DNA of 64,000 nucleotides from Opitutia bacterium (lineage in GTDB: Bacteria; Verrucomicrobiota; Verrucomicrobiia; Opitutales; Opitutaceae). This document shows positions 1 to 9,407 of this stretch, one piece after another. Made by a program: the position numbers and the translations under genes. The notes below the pieces were generated by a model. That model was not told the DNA's origin. It did not search any database and worked only from the letters and a program-made list of their open reading frames with translations. The stretch is taken from contig JACPIT010000009.1 of NCBI GenBank assembly GCA_016187945.1, positions 248,001-312,000 on the forward strand, read 5' to 3'. Positions within the stretch are counted from its first letter, which is position 1. Each line of letters begins with the position of its first letter.

Positions 1-486
1 CGCCTCGCCGGGCGCGACGGTTATCGCGACCGTTTGCGCGCTCGGCTCCGTGCCGCGCCGCCACGTGAGCAGGCGCGGCGCGACGACCATGCGCTCGGGG
101 ATCGTCACGTCGAGCGTCAGCGCGGTCGGCGCAGCGTCGGCCGCGTCGGTGTCGACGTAGACCGTCTTTCGCTGGTGGCCAGTGAGGTCGGCGTAGAGGA
201 ACTCGAGCGTGACGACGCCGGACTCGCCGGGCGCGAAGGTGCGCTTCGGGAAATCCGCCGCGGTGCAGCCGCAGCAGGTGCGCACGACTTTGATCGTGAC
301 GACGGACCGGCCGGTGTTGCGAAACGGAAACTCGAGCGCGAGCGACGTCTCGTCCGGATTGGCGGTCACGTGGCGTTCGGGTTGGTCGAACGCCAACTGG
401 CCGCGCGCGACCGCGAACGCAGTCGCCAGTCCCGCCGCGAGCAGCAGGACGCGCGCGTGCGGTCGGAGAGCGAGGAGGGTTTTCAC
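1..486 (-). CDS. DUF1573 family exported protein (C-terminus cut by window edge)
   Basis: GTG-start reading frame on the minus strand running off the window at base 1; 162 codons are visible. The N-terminus (KTLLALRPHARVLLLAAG...) is a signal peptide. The following Ig-like segment has the usual DUF1573 pattern: FRNTGRSVVTI, a Cys-rich TCCGCT motif, then FAPGESGVVTLEF. DUF1573 proteins are exported, often found in Bacteroidetes and Verrucomicrobia, and have no defined biochemistry. The GTG overlaps the TGA of the upstream GH5-like gene (GTGA), so the two are probably translationally coupled. The Cys cluster could bind metal or form a disulfide; that is inference. Confidence 0.75.
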   Translation of the reverse strand, partial: MKTLLALRPHARVLLLAAGLATAFAVARGQLAFDQPERHVTANPDETSLALEFPFRNTGRSVVTIKVVRTCCGCTAADFPKRTFAPGESGVVTLEFLYADLTGHQRKTVYVDTDAADAAPTALTLDVTIPERMVVAPRLLTWRRGTEPSAQTVAITVAPGEA

Positions 487-2480
487 GGGACCGCGGGCAA
501 CTCGATCTGACGCGCGGAGTAGTCGGGCAACGCCGCGGAGTTCGGGTTGTAGCTCGCGTTCGTCGTGAGCAGCACCTCGTCGACGGCAACGTTGGATTTG
601 CGCATCCAGATATTCAGCGTGTGAAAGCCCGCCTCCGACACGGTCACCTTCGCGGCGGGAGCCGTGCCTTTCGTGTTCACCCACGACCACGCGTTCGGAT
701 TCGCCGAGGCGAGTTCGCCCGCCGCACCGTTGTCGAGGGCATACCAGATACCGTTCGACGACGTGCCGTCTTTCATTCGCACCCAGACATAAAAATCGAT
801 CGGATAGCTGAGTGTAGCGGGAAATTTCACGCGAAAATCGAGCCGCGGCGACGTCGCGTCGGCGGGCGTCGTGCCGCCGGCGCCGACCGGTTTCGCGCGC
901 AGGGCGACGAGGTCGATCGCGCTGGCCTCGTCGTAGAGCTGCCAGCGGAAACTATCGGGCACGGCCGCGATCTGGCGGCTGGCGTGCTCGGCGCGGATGC
1001 GCGCGACGCCGGTGCCGCTCGAATCGACCGCGGCGTGCGCCAGCACGTTGCCACCGTCGATCGCGGCGCCGATGTCTTCGTAGTAGATTTCGACGGCGGG
1101 GTTGCCGTGGATTTGGCGTGTGCTCGAACCGGCGTTGTAGCCCCAGCGCGTCCAGCCGAGGCCGAATTTTTCCGCCGTCTCGATCAATTCCTTTTCGTAG
1201 GTCAACTGGCCGATCGCATCCGTCGAGGCACCGAACTGATCGAGCACGAACGGCACTTTGTTCGCCGCCATGAACTGCGTCGCGTAGTGCTGGAGATACC
1301 ACTCGAAGAATGCGCGGTTGAGCAGGCCGGGAAACTTGTCCGTCTCGATGCGCCGGCGATTGAAGATGATTTCCTCCTCCCAAGCGTGCGGATCGTCGGC
1401 ATCGATTTCCGCCTGCGTGCGCTGGAGAAGCACGCCGTAATCCGGCAGCGCCGTCTGCGGGTAGGAATACTGCGTGCCGGTCGGATCGCCGGGGGTGGTC
1501 GTCGCGCCGTAGCACGCATCCCAGTCCGGCAGTGGATCGACGGGGATTGCCGGCGTGGTGGCGCTCCAGCCGTGTTGAATCCACGGCTTGGGCATGAGCA
1601 CGTTGACCTCGAAGATGCACCGCTCCGGGTGGGCGGCGATGACGGCGTCGTAGTCGGAATAGCGGAACTGCAGCGTGTCGTAGTTGAAGTCCGCACCGAC
1701 GAAGAACGGCGTCCAGGTATCGCCGGCGCCGTTCACCGCGTCGCTGATGTGGTTCATCACCGCGATCTGGAAAGTCGTGAGCGTCGTCACCGGCTCCGCC
1801 GGGGGCGTGTTGGAAGTGCCGAGGCGACTCGCGCTCGGCTCGGCAAGGATGCCGTAGCCGGCGATATAGTCGGTGTTCTTGAACGCGCTCGCGATCGCCT
1901 TCCAGAAGGCGAGAAACTTTTCGTGCCGGAGCGAAGTGGTGTCGTAGAAGTGGCCGTCGTTCTGATTCGGTTTCACCTGCTCGGCATTGGCGTCGCAGTC
2001 GTTGGCGCGCGCCTCGAGGTAGGTCCAGATGCCCTGCGCGGTGAGCGCGTTCACCCAGATTTGCGTCAGTTCGACGATGTCGGGGATGCCGTTCGGCGTC
2101 GAGGTCCGCGTGACCGGCTGGTTGATGTCAGTCGAGTAAGTGTAGAGGTCGACGAGGTCGCCGTTGCGGTCGAGCGTGCGGTTGTCGTGCTCGGGATGGC
2201 CCTGGGGAAAGTATTTGAACTCCACGGGCAGGCGCGCGCAGTTCATGTGATAGGTGTTCTTGACCTCGGCGGCCGCGGTGGCCGGCGGGAGGGCGCCGTC
2301 GTCGGCGTTCACGTTCGCGCCGCGGAGCACGATCGGGCGCTGGAACTCGTCGTAGATTTGCGCGCCGCGGATCGTGAGGCGCTTCGGGGTGGCGAACGCG
2401 CTGAGCGCGAGAACGGAACTCACCAACACAAGGGCGGCGACGCGCGCCGGCCCGCGAGAGACGAACACTCGGAGTTTCAT
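483..2480 (-). CDS. Secreted GH5-like glycoside hydrolase with C-terminal beta-sandwich
   Basis: 665 residues with an N-terminal signal peptide (about residues 1-30). The start of the barrel, LTIRGAQIYDEFQRPIVLRG, is typical of GH5 cellulase/mannanase-like enzymes. The C-terminal ~170 residues look like a carbohydrate-binding jelly roll (FYVWVRMKDG, GFHTLNIWMRK). The acid/base region reads GYGILAEPSA where GH5 usually has NEP. The expected nucleophile region reads VPFVLDQFGAS, with Q where GEFG would put the catalytic Glu. The family call is therefore GH5-like and activity is uncertain. It precedes the DUF1573 gene with a 4-bp overlap and lies in a sulfatase/mannanase locus, suggesting a role in glycan binding or cleavage outside the cell. 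Confidence 0.65.
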   Translation of the reverse strand: MKLRVFVSRGPARVAALVLVSSVLALSAFATPKRLTIRGAQIYDEFQRPIVLRGANVNADDGALPPATAAAEVKNTYHMNCARLPVEFKYFPQGHPEHDNRTLDRNGDLVDLYTYSTDINQPVTRTSTPNGIPDIVELTQIWVNALTAQGIWTYLEARANDCDANAEQVKPNQNDGHFYDTTSLRHEKFLAFWKAIASAFKNTDYIAGYGILAEPSASRLGTSNTPPAEPVTTLTTFQIAVMNHISDAVNGAGDTWTPFFVGADFNYDTLQFRYSDYDAVIAAHPERCIFEVNVLMPKPWIQHGWSATTPAIPVDPLPDWDACYGATTTPGDPTGTQYSYPQTALPDYGVLLQRTQAEIDADDPHAWEEEIIFNRRRIETDKFPGLLNRAFFEWYLQHYATQFMAANKVPFVLDQFGASTDAIGQLTYEKELIETAEKFGLGWTRWGYNAGSSTRQIHGNPAVEIYYEDIGAAIDGGNVLAHAAVDSSGTGVARIRAEHASRQIAAVPDSFRWQLYDEASAIDLVALRAKPVGAGGTTPADATSPRLDFRVKFPATLSYPIDFYVWVRMKDGTSSNGIWYALDNGAAGELASANPNAWSWVNTKGTAPAAKVTVSEAGFHTLNIWMRKSNVAVDEVLLTTNASYNPNSAALPDYSARQIELPAVP

Positions 2481-2569
2481 GGGAACGAGGGGTGGAGAGG
2501 ATCAGCCCTCCGCCGCGGCGGCGCCGGGCGAAGTGCGCGCAACCTACTCCATCCGCCGCGCGCGCGCAT

Positions 2570-2602
2570 TGTGAACGCGCGCCTTTCCCCTGTGAACGCG
2601 CG
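2570..2602. promoter_or_regulatory. Tandem TGTGAACGCGCG repeats upstream of the GH5-like gene
   Basis: The 12-mer TGTGAACGCGCG occurs at 2570-2581 and again at 2591-2602. The 21-bp period is about two helical turns, so both copies face the same side of the DNA. They lie 90-122 bp upstream of the GH5-like start. The core TGNGAACGC recurs upstream of the sulfatase at 4040 and of the GH26 gene at 12045. A shared activator or repressor site for the locus is inference. Confidence 0.35.
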
Positions 2603-2616
2603 GCGCGGCGGACGGC

Positions 2617-4002
2617 TCAGAGCGCCGCGCTCAGACGCGCGCGAAAGCCATCGCCGCGAGCCGCCAGCCAAGCCGCGAGCCGCTGCCGCAGCTCACGCGC
2701 GCGCACGTCGCCCGGGTTGACCGCGGGGCTCGTCTGAAACGGATCGCGCGCGAGATCGTAGAGCAACTCGCGGTAGCCGCCGCGGCGCCCGTCGGCATCG
2801 GCCACGAACAAATGCTGCGGCGTCCGCAGCGCGCGCCAGCCGAGGTTGTCGCGGGTGCCGCTTTGCTGGAGCACGCGGCGGCGCGCGGCGAAGAAGCAGA
2901 GGCCCGCCTCCGCCGGCCCCTCGCGCGCGGGATCGCGCAAACACGCGGAAAGCGCGCGTCCATCGAGACCCGCCGGCGCGCGCACGCGCATCAGATCGAG
3001 CAGCGTGGGGACGAGATCGGGGCTGTTAATCAGCGCGCCGGTGCGCGCGCCCGCGGGCAGTTGGCCCGGCCAGCGCACGAGCAGCGGCACGGAAATCGAT
3101 TCCTCGTGCCAGACGAATTTCTGCATGAGGCCGTGCGAGCCGAGCATCTCGCCGTGATCGGACGTGTAGACCACGATCGTGTTTTCCGCGAGGCCCGCGC
3201 CGTCGAGATAGTCGAGCAACCGTCCGAACTCCGCATCGACCGCCGTGCAGCCGCCGAAATACCCGGGCAACGCCGGCGCCGCGTAGTCGTCGGGCACGTT
3301 CGCGCGGCGCGGGAGTTTTTGGCCGCGATACGGCGCCTCGAACTGCGCCGGCGCGTGATACTGGATGTCGCGTCCGGAGTAGCCCGCCTCCTCCATCATG
3401 CGCGCGTAGGCGTCGTCGACGGGAAAGTCCGCGTAGGGCGTGAAGCCCGCGCCGTGGGTGTTGTGCGGCGCGACCCACGAGAGGAAAAGCGCGAACGGCT
3501 GGTCCTTCGGCCGCTCGCGCAGGTGGCGCAGCGCGACGTCCGTCTCGTGCGTCGCCTGCCAGCCCGTTCCGCGCATGGCGGGTTCGGGCGATTCCTCCCA
3601 ATAGCTCAGCTCGAAGAGATTGTGGTTAACGTTGTTCGCATGCCAGAAATCGAAGCCGCGCCGGTGGCTGCGCGGCACGAATTGCGAACCGTGGTGCAGG
3701 TGCCACTTGCCGATGTAGGCGGTGTGATAGCCGGCATCGCGCAGCGCGTCGCCGATCGTCGGCACGCCGGGCGGCAGCACGTCGTCGTTCGCGAGCACGC
3801 CGCAGCCGTGCGGGAAGCGACCCGTGAGCATGCAGGCGCGGTTCGGCGTGCACACCGGGCACGTCGCCATCGCCTGCGTGGCCAGCACGCCTTGCCGCGC
3901 AAACGCGTCGAGATTCGGCGTGAGCACGGGGTCTTCGTTCATGCAACCGACGGCGTGGCGGCGCTGTTGATCGGAGAACACGAAGACGAGGTTGGGCTGC
4001 AT
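2617..4002 (-). CDS. Formylglycine-dependent sulfatase, no signal peptide
   Basis: 461 residues from the ATG at 4002, which has AGGA about 9 nt upstream; the frame stays open further upstream but that part is not sulfatase-like. NLVFVFSDQQ is the N-terminal metal-binding strand. C51-T-P-N-R55 is the CxPxR motif whose Cys is oxidised to formylglycine, followed by ACMLTGRFPHG; GKWHLHH and the later TSDHGEMLGSHG complete the active-site signature of alkaline-phosphatase-fold sulfatases. No export signal is visible, so it may act in the cytoplasm after import. It needs a maturase, and one is encoded at 9408. Substrate unknown; neighbouring mannanase and mannosidase suggest a sulfated mannose-containing glycan. 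Confidence 0.9.
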   Translation of the reverse strand: MQPNLVFVFSDQQRRHAVGCMNEDPVLTPNLDAFARQGVLATQAMATCPVCTPNRACMLTGRFPHGCGVLANDDVLPPGVPTIGDALRDAGYHTAYIGKWHLHHGSQFVPRSHRRGFDFWHANNVNHNLFELSYWEESPEPAMRGTGWQATHETDVALRHLRERPKDQPFALFLSWVAPHNTHGAGFTPYADFPVDDAYARMMEEAGYSGRDIQYHAPAQFEAPYRGQKLPRRANVPDDYAAPALPGYFGGCTAVDAEFGRLLDYLDGAGLAENTIVVYTSDHGEMLGSHGLMQKFVWHEESISVPLLVRWPGQLPAGARTGALINSPDLVPTLLDLMRVRAPAGLDGRALSACLRDPAREGPAEAGLCFFAARRRVLQQSGTRDNLGWRALRTPQHLFVADADGRRGGYRELLYDLARDPFQTSPAVNPGDVRARELRQRLAAWLAARGDGFRARLSAAL

Positions 4003-4039
4003 CGAGGGCGATCCTAGCAGAGCCGTCGCCGCGCGGCAC

Positions 4040-4052
4040 TGAGAACGCCACG
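4040..4052. promoter_or_regulatory. TGAGAACGCCACG element upstream of sulfatase
   Basis: This 13-mer is identical to the one at 12045-12057 upstream of the GH26 gene. Both are followed by a partly similar stretch ending in CCTTTGC. A related CAGAACGCCGCCG lies at 4100. The element sits 38-50 bp upstream of the sulfatase ATG, where a promoter or operator is expected. Function is inferred from position and repetition only. Confidence 0.35.
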
Positions 4053-4157
4053 GCATCGTCTGAAATCCTTTGCGCCGCGCCGCATTCGACAAAACATCTC
4101 AGAACGCCGCCGGGCTCACTCCTTGGCCATCGACGCCCTTCCTTTTATTCTACCACG

Positions 4158-6053
4158 ATGAGGAAAGCTCCCCTGCCCCCGCTGTCCGCGCTCGCGACGG
4201 CTTTGCTCGCATTGGCTCCGCTCGCGTGCGCCGGCGCGACGCCCCCCACGGCACGTCCGAACATCATCGTCATCCAGACCGACGATCAGGGTTACGACGA
4301 CATGGGTTTCCGCCACCCCAGCGGCCACGGCCCGCGCACGCCGACGTTCGACGCGCTCGCCGCCCGCAGCGTGCGCTTCGAGAATTTCTACGTCGCGCCG
4401 CTCTGCTCGCCGACGCGCGCGACCTTCCTCACCGGCCGGCATCATCTCCGCACCGGCGTCTGGGGCGTGCACGCCGGACAGGACTTTCTCGCCCTCGACG
4501 AAACCACGATCGCGCAACCGCTGCGCGCCGCCGGCTACCGCACCGGTTTCATGGGCAAATGGCACGTCGGCAAAACCACCGGCTATTTTCCGTGGGAACG
4601 CGGCTTCGAGGAAGCGACGATGGCGCGCCTCTACGTCTACAAAGACAATCCGATGATGCGCAACGGCCGCCCGCTCCCGACCGAGGGCTGGACCGAGGAG
4701 CGGCTCGCCGACATGGCCATCGACTTCATCGACCGCGCCGGCGACCGACCATTCTTCCTCTACTACTGCCCGATCACGTGCCACGGCGGCGTGGCCAGTC
4801 CGCGTGAGATCAACGACGGTGGACCGAACGCCGGCTTCCACGCCCCGCCCGAGTTCATCGAGGCGTATCGCCAGGCCGGGGTGAGCACGGAGCTCGCGCG
4901 CCTCTACGGCAGCCTCACGTTCCTCGACACGCAACTCGCGCGCCTTTTCGCCGAGCTCCAGAAACGCGGCCTCGCGGAAAACACGCTCGTGTTCGTCCTC
5001 GGCGACAACGGTCCGACGCACCAGACGCTCAACGAGGACGAGTGGCGCGAGCGCAATCCCAGCGGCCTGCGCGGCGCGAAGACCCGCGTCGACGAGAACG
5101 GCGTGCGCAGTTTCCTCTTCGTGACGCAACCCGGCCACCTCGCCTCGCGCGTCGTGCATGATGTCGCCACGGTGGCCGATCTCTACCCGACCATCCTCGC
5201 CGCCGCCGGCGTCCCGCTGCCGGCGGACCAGCGTCCGCTCGACGGTTTCGACCTGCGACCGCTGCTCGAGCGCGGCGAGTGGTCGCACGCCGGACGCGCC
5301 TGGTGCCAGATCGAGGTGCTCAACAGCGCCGGACTCGAGGTCAGCAAACTGCCGCGCGTCGACGCCGCCGGCCTGACGGTGCGCCCGCAGCCGCTGCTCA
5401 CGCTCGGCGATGCCTCGAACACCATCGACCGCGTTTTCTCCGTGCGACGCGGCGATCTCAAACTCACCAAAGGCTCGCTCTACGACGTGAGCACGCCCGG
5501 CGGACGCCGCGAGCTGGACGCAATCGAGAATCCCGCGACCAAGACCGAGTTCGCCGCGCTCTTCGCTAACTGGTGGCGCGACATCGTCGCGCAGCCGTCG
5601 TCGTTTCAGAAGCCCGTGCTCGTCGTGCCGGCGCGCGTGCCCGCCGACAATCCCGGCGCCGCCGCGATCGCGACCGGTTTCTACGCCTACCTCGCCGTCG
5701 CCGCGCAAGGCGCCGCGGTGCGCGTGGAGAACCACGCCGTGCTCGGCCTCGGCAATCCCGGCGACCGCCTGACCTTCCGCGTCGCGCCGGGGGCGAGCGG
5801 CGCGTATCGCGCCTCGTTGCGTTTCCGCGGCAAAATGCCCGCGGAGTCCGCGACGCTGCGGCTGCGGCTCGACGACGGCACTTCCGTCGAAGCCACGACG
5901 GGCGAGGAAAACGAGATCGTCTTTGCGCCGCTCGCACTGCCTGCGGCGACACCCGCCGCGCCGATCCTCCTGCACCTCGAGGTTGCCGGCTCGGTCGCGG
6001 CGAAATTGCCGGCGCTGCCCGAAATTCGCCTCGCGCCGGCGAGCGGCTCATGA
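4158..6053 (+). CDS. Secreted arylsulfatase-type sulfatase
   Basis: 631 residues with a signal peptide (about 1-25, ending ACAGA). NIIVIQTDDQGYDD begins the sulfatase domain; C83-S-P-T-R is the formylglycine motif, with FLTGR following; GKWHVGK and VLGDNGPT are further signatures. The last ~120 residues form an extra beta-rich region. It is divergent from the minus-strand sulfatase (155 bp between starts) and its TGA overlaps the ATG of the GPH transporter (ATGA), so desulfation and uptake are coupled. The Cys-type motif can be matured by the anSME encoded at 9408. Substrate is not determined by the sequence. Confidence 0.92.
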   Translation: MRKAPLPPLSALATALLALAPLACAGATPPTARPNIIVIQTDDQGYDDMGFRHPSGHGPRTPTFDALAARSVRFENFYVAPLCSPTRATFLTGRHHLRTGVWGVHAGQDFLALDETTIAQPLRAAGYRTGFMGKWHVGKTTGYFPWERGFEEATMARLYVYKDNPMMRNGRPLPTEGWTEERLADMAIDFIDRAGDRPFFLYYCPITCHGGVASPREINDGGPNAGFHAPPEFIEAYRQAGVSTELARLYGSLTFLDTQLARLFAELQKRGLAENTLVFVLGDNGPTHQTLNEDEWRERNPSGLRGAKTRVDENGVRSFLFVTQPGHLASRVVHDVATVADLYPTILAAAGVPLPADQRPLDGFDLRPLLERGEWSHAGRAWCQIEVLNSAGLEVSKLPRVDAAGLTVRPQPLLTLGDASNTIDRVFSVRRGDLKLTKGSLYDVSTPGGRRELDAIENPATKTEFAALFANWWRDIVAQPSSFQKPVLVVPARVPADNPGAAAIATGFYAYLAVAAQGAAVRVENHAVLGLGNPGDRLTFRVAPGASGAYRASLRFRGKMPAESATLRLRLDDGTSVEATTGEENEIVFAPLALPAATPAAPILLHLEVAGSVAAKLPALPEIRLAPASGS

Positions 6054-7486
6054 ACGCACCGGTCGCTCCTGCCAGTTCGGCTTCGCGCCCGGCTACGCTG
6101 CCGGAGGAGCGCGTGCCGTGGCGCGAGAAACTCGCGTTCGGCATCGGCGGCATCCTCGACAACTTCGGCAACGCCGGGCTGAAGAACATCGCCAATCCGA
6201 TCTTCAACATCGTGCTCGGCGTCAGTCCCGCGCTGGTCGGTTTGATGATCTCGATCTCGCGCGTGTGGGACGCGTTCATCGATCCGATCGTCGGCAGCGC
6301 GTCCGACAACGCGCGCACGCGCTGGGGCCGCCGCAAGCCGTTTGTCGCGGTCGGCATCGTCGGGTGCGCCGTCGCGTTGCCGCTGATGATGTTCTGCCCC
6401 GCTGGCGGCAGCGAAGCGTCGCGCTTCGCGTGGCTCATGACCGCGGGCCTGTTGTTCTACGCGGCCTACGCGATCTTCGTGATTCCGTTCAACGCGATCG
6501 CGTTCGAGATGACGTCGGACATCCACGAGCGCACGCGCGTGCAGGCGGTGAAGACGATCGTCGCGGCGATTTCCGGTGTCGGCATCCAGTGGATTTTCCC
6601 GCTCACGCAAAACGGCTGGCTCGGCGACCCGGTGCGCAGCGTGCGCATCGTCGGGCTAGGACTCGGCGCGCTCTACCTGCTGATCGGCATCGTCCCGCTC
6701 TTCGCGTTGAAGGAACGGTTGTTTCGCCAAGTCTCGAAGCAGGCCGTCGTGCCGCTCCGCACCAGCCTGCCCGCCGCGCTGCGCAGCCGGCCGTTCCGGC
6801 TGCTGCTGCTCGTGATCGTGCTGACGCACCTCGGCCTCAACACCGTCAACGCGCTCGGCATCTACGTGAACGTCTACTACGTGCACGGCGGCGACGCGAA
6901 GGCCGCCTCGATCGTCAGCGGCTGGTGGGGCACGGTCTACCTGATCTCGACCATCTCGCTCACGCCCGCGATCGCCGCGCTGTCGACGCGCATCGGCAAA
7001 CGCCGCGCGTTGCTCGCGTGTCTCGCGTGCGTGCTCACGGGCTCGGCGTTGAAATGGTTTCTGTTCTCGCCGGCGCACCCGTGGTGGCAGCTCGTCATCG
7101 GCGCTCTGCTCGGTCCGGGTTTGTCCGGCCTGTGGATGCTCGTGCCGTCGATGACGATGGACATCGTCGACTACGAGGAGCTGCAAACCGGCCGCCGTTC
7201 CGACGCCGTGTTCTACGCGATCTCCGCGTGGGTCGGAAAATGCGGACTCGCGCTGAGCCTTTTCCTCTCCGGCCTGCTGCTCGTCGGCCTCGGTTTCGAC
7301 GCGAAGCTCGGCGCCGCGCAGAGCGCTACGACGCTTTTCTGGATGCGCGTGTGCTTCGCCTGGCTGCCGGCGCTCACGGTCATCGCATCGCTGTTCACCG
7401 TCGCGCGCTTTCCTCTCACGACCGAAAAAATGCTCCGCGTGCGCGCCGAGCTCCAACAACGCCGCCAGCCGCCGGCGTCCGCCTGA
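6050..7486 (+). CDS. GPH-family sugar:cation symporter
   Basis: 478 residues from the ATG that overlaps the sulfatase stop. About 12 hydrophobic segments are visible. The N-terminal block with RVWDAFIDPIVGSASDN, followed by RTRWGRRKP, is the hallmark of the glycoside-pentoside-hexuronide symporters of the MFS (MelB/XynB-like). It would import a mono- or oligosaccharide in the inner membrane with Na+ or H+. Its coupling with a secreted sulfatase suggests that it takes up the desulfated product; the specific sugar cannot be read from sequence. Confidence 0.88.
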   Translation: MNAPVAPASSASRPATLPEERVPWREKLAFGIGGILDNFGNAGLKNIANPIFNIVLGVSPALVGLMISISRVWDAFIDPIVGSASDNARTRWGRRKPFVAVGIVGCAVALPLMMFCPAGGSEASRFAWLMTAGLLFYAAYAIFVIPFNAIAFEMTSDIHERTRVQAVKTIVAAISGVGIQWIFPLTQNGWLGDPVRSVRIVGLGLGALYLLIGIVPLFALKERLFRQVSKQAVVPLRTSLPAALRSRPFRLLLLVIVLTHLGLNTVNALGIYVNVYYVHGGDAKAASIVSGWWGTVYLISTISLTPAIAALSTRIGKRRALLACLACVLTGSALKWFLFSPAHPWWQLVIGALLGPGLSGLWMLVPSMTMDIVDYEELQTGRRSDAVFYAISAWVGKCGLALSLFLSGLLLVGLGFDAKLGAAQSATTLFWMRVCFAWLPALTVIASLFTVARFPLTTEKMLRVRAELQQRRQPPASA

Positions 7487-7514
7487 CCGCCGGCGCATCG
7501 CCGGACCGCCGACC

Positions 7515-9368
7515 GTGACGCTCACTCGCCTTCGCACCGCCAGCCAGCAGCAGTTGCTCAAGCTGCTGCGCTGGCGCGTGTGGGTGCAGGAAAAACTCCA
7601 GCCCACGGATTGGCAGGTGACCTTGCTCTGGGCCGCCGCCGCCGGCGTGCTCGGCGCCCTCGCGGCCCTCCTTTTCACCAGCCTCACCGAAGGCACGCAT
7701 CGTCTCCTCACGGGTTCGCGCGCGGGCATCGTCGAATCGATGCGACTGCTGCCGTGGTGGGGCGCTCTCGCCGTGCCGACGCTCGGCGGCGTGCTGACCG
7801 GCTTGATCATTCGCGTCGGCCAGAAACTGCTGCCCGGACAAAGCTCGACCGACTACATGGAAGCCATCGCGCTCGGCTCCGGCCGCCTGCCGCTGCGCGC
7901 CAGCCTGACGAAGATCGCCGCCTCGCTCTTCGCCATCGGCTCCGGCGCGTCCATCGGCCGCGAGGGACCGCTCGTGCAACTCGCGGCGCTCGTCTCCTCG
8001 CTGATCGGCCGCTGGCGCGGCCTGCCGCCGCCGCGCGCGCGGCTGCTGATCGCGTGCGGCGGCGCGGCCGGCATCGCCTCCGCCTACAACGCGCCGATCG
8101 GTGGCTCGTTTTTCATCGCCGAGATCGTTCTCGGCACGATCGCGATGGAAAGCCTCGGTCCGCTCGCCGTGTCCGCCGTCGCAGCGGCGCTGACGCTGCG
8201 CACGCTCACCAACGCCGCGCAGCTCTACGCGGTGCCCGCGTTCCACCTCGGTTCGCTCTGGGAAATCGGCCCCTACGTGCTGCTCGGGTTGCTCATGGGC
8301 GCGTTCGCGCCGCTGTTCCTGCGCTCGCTGCGGCGCGCCGAGACGTTCTTCGTCGGTCTGCATCTGCCGCTCGTGCTCCGCCTCGGTCTCGGGGGATTGC
8401 TCGTCGGCGCCGTCGCGACGCGCGTGCCGGAAGTGTGCGGCAACGGCTACACCGTCGTGGTCGACATCCTCAACGGCGAAGTCGGCTGGCTGTTGCTCGT
8501 GCTCTTGCTGGCCTGCAAGTGGTTCGCCACGGCGTCCTCGTTCGGCTCGGGCGCGCCGGGCGGCGTGTTCACGCCGTCGCTCTTCATGGGCGCGAGCAGC
8601 GGATTTCTGTTCGGCACGGCGGTGCACGCTCTCTGGCCGGCGGCGGCGGGCGACCCGCGCGCGTTCGCGCTGGTCGGCATGGGCGCGTTCCTCGGCGCCG
8701 TCAGCCACGCGCCGCTCATGGCGATCATCATGCTTTTCGAAATGACGCTCAGCTACGACATCGTGCTGCCGCTGATGCTGTGCACGGTCATCGCCTTCTA
8801 CACGGCGAAGAGCTTCTGGAACCGCTCGCTCTACAGCGAGTCGCTCCAGCGCAAAGCCGCCGAAGCGCCCGCGGCGGACCCGCTCGACGGACACGCCGTG
8901 GAGGCGTTCATGAAAGCCGATCCGCCGCGCGTCGCCTTCGATGCACGCTTCGCGGAGATCGCGCGGCTGTTTCTCTCGGAGCGGGTCAACTACGTCTACG
9001 TCACGACGCCCGAGCGGAAATTCCTCGGCGTGGTCGCGCTGCACGACATCAAGCCGTTTCTCAGCGAGCCCGCGCTGGCGGACGTGGTGATCGCCGGCGA
9101 CATCCTCCACGACGATTTTCCGTTCGTGCGCGTCGACGAATCGCTCGGCCAGGCGCTGAACCGTTTTCTCGGCGTCCGCGCCGAGCGCCTGCCCGTGCTC
9201 TCGTCGGATGGCCGTCTGCTCGGCAGTCTCGCCAAGAGCGATCTGCTGCTCGCTCTCGTCGAACTGCAAAAGCGTCCGACGCCGAAGGCGCAGCCCGCCG
9301 GAGCGGAGCCGGTCGCGGCACCGAAACTCGCGGCTGAAACGCCTGCGGCCAACGTCGTGTGCACGTGA
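7515..9368 (+). CDS. ClC-type chloride channel/antiporter with CBS pair
   Basis: 617 residues from a GTG at 7515. The ClC signatures GSGASIGREGPLVQ and GSGAPGGVFTPSLFMGA are present with about 10 membrane segments. The segment after residue ~450 (VEAFMKADPPRVAFDARF onward, about 120 residues) forms a pair of CBS domains, which usually bind adenine nucleotides and gate the channel. The start is 28 bp after the GPH stop, so it could be cotranscribed, although its function (anion homeostasis) is unrelated to glycan breakdown. Confidence 0.9.
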   Translation: MTLTRLRTASQQQLLKLLRWRVWVQEKLQPTDWQVTLLWAAAAGVLGALAALLFTSLTEGTHRLLTGSRAGIVESMRLLPWWGALAVPTLGGVLTGLIIRVGQKLLPGQSSTDYMEAIALGSGRLPLRASLTKIAASLFAIGSGASIGREGPLVQLAALVSSLIGRWRGLPPPRARLLIACGGAAGIASAYNAPIGGSFFIAEIVLGTIAMESLGPLAVSAVAAALTLRTLTNAAQLYAVPAFHLGSLWEIGPYVLLGLLMGAFAPLFLRSLRRAETFFVGLHLPLVLRLGLGGLLVGAVATRVPEVCGNGYTVVVDILNGEVGWLLLVLLLACKWFATASSFGSGAPGGVFTPSLFMGASSGFLFGTAVHALWPAAAGDPRAFALVGMGAFLGAVSHAPLMAIIMLFEMTLSYDIVLPLMLCTVIAFYTAKSFWNRSLYSESLQRKAAEAPAADPLDGHAVEAFMKADPPRVAFDARFAEIARLFLSERVNYVYVTTPERKFLGVVALHDIKPFLSEPALADVVIAGDILHDDFPFVRVDESLGQALNRFLGVRAERLPVLSSDGRLLGSLAKSDLLLALVELQKRPTPKAQPAGAEPVAAPKLAAETPAANVVCT

Positions 9369-9407
9369 CGGCAGACGCACGCCGTCGAGCGCCGAGCCGT
9401 CCGCGAA

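Noticed and set aside
621-2720. 699-codon plus-strand ORF opposite the GH5-like and sulfatase genes
   Set aside because: Arg/Val/Glu-rich shadow of the minus-strand genes; no domain or start signal. Similar long shadows opposite the GH38, GH2, TonB receptor, kinase and ilvB genes were ignored for the same reason.
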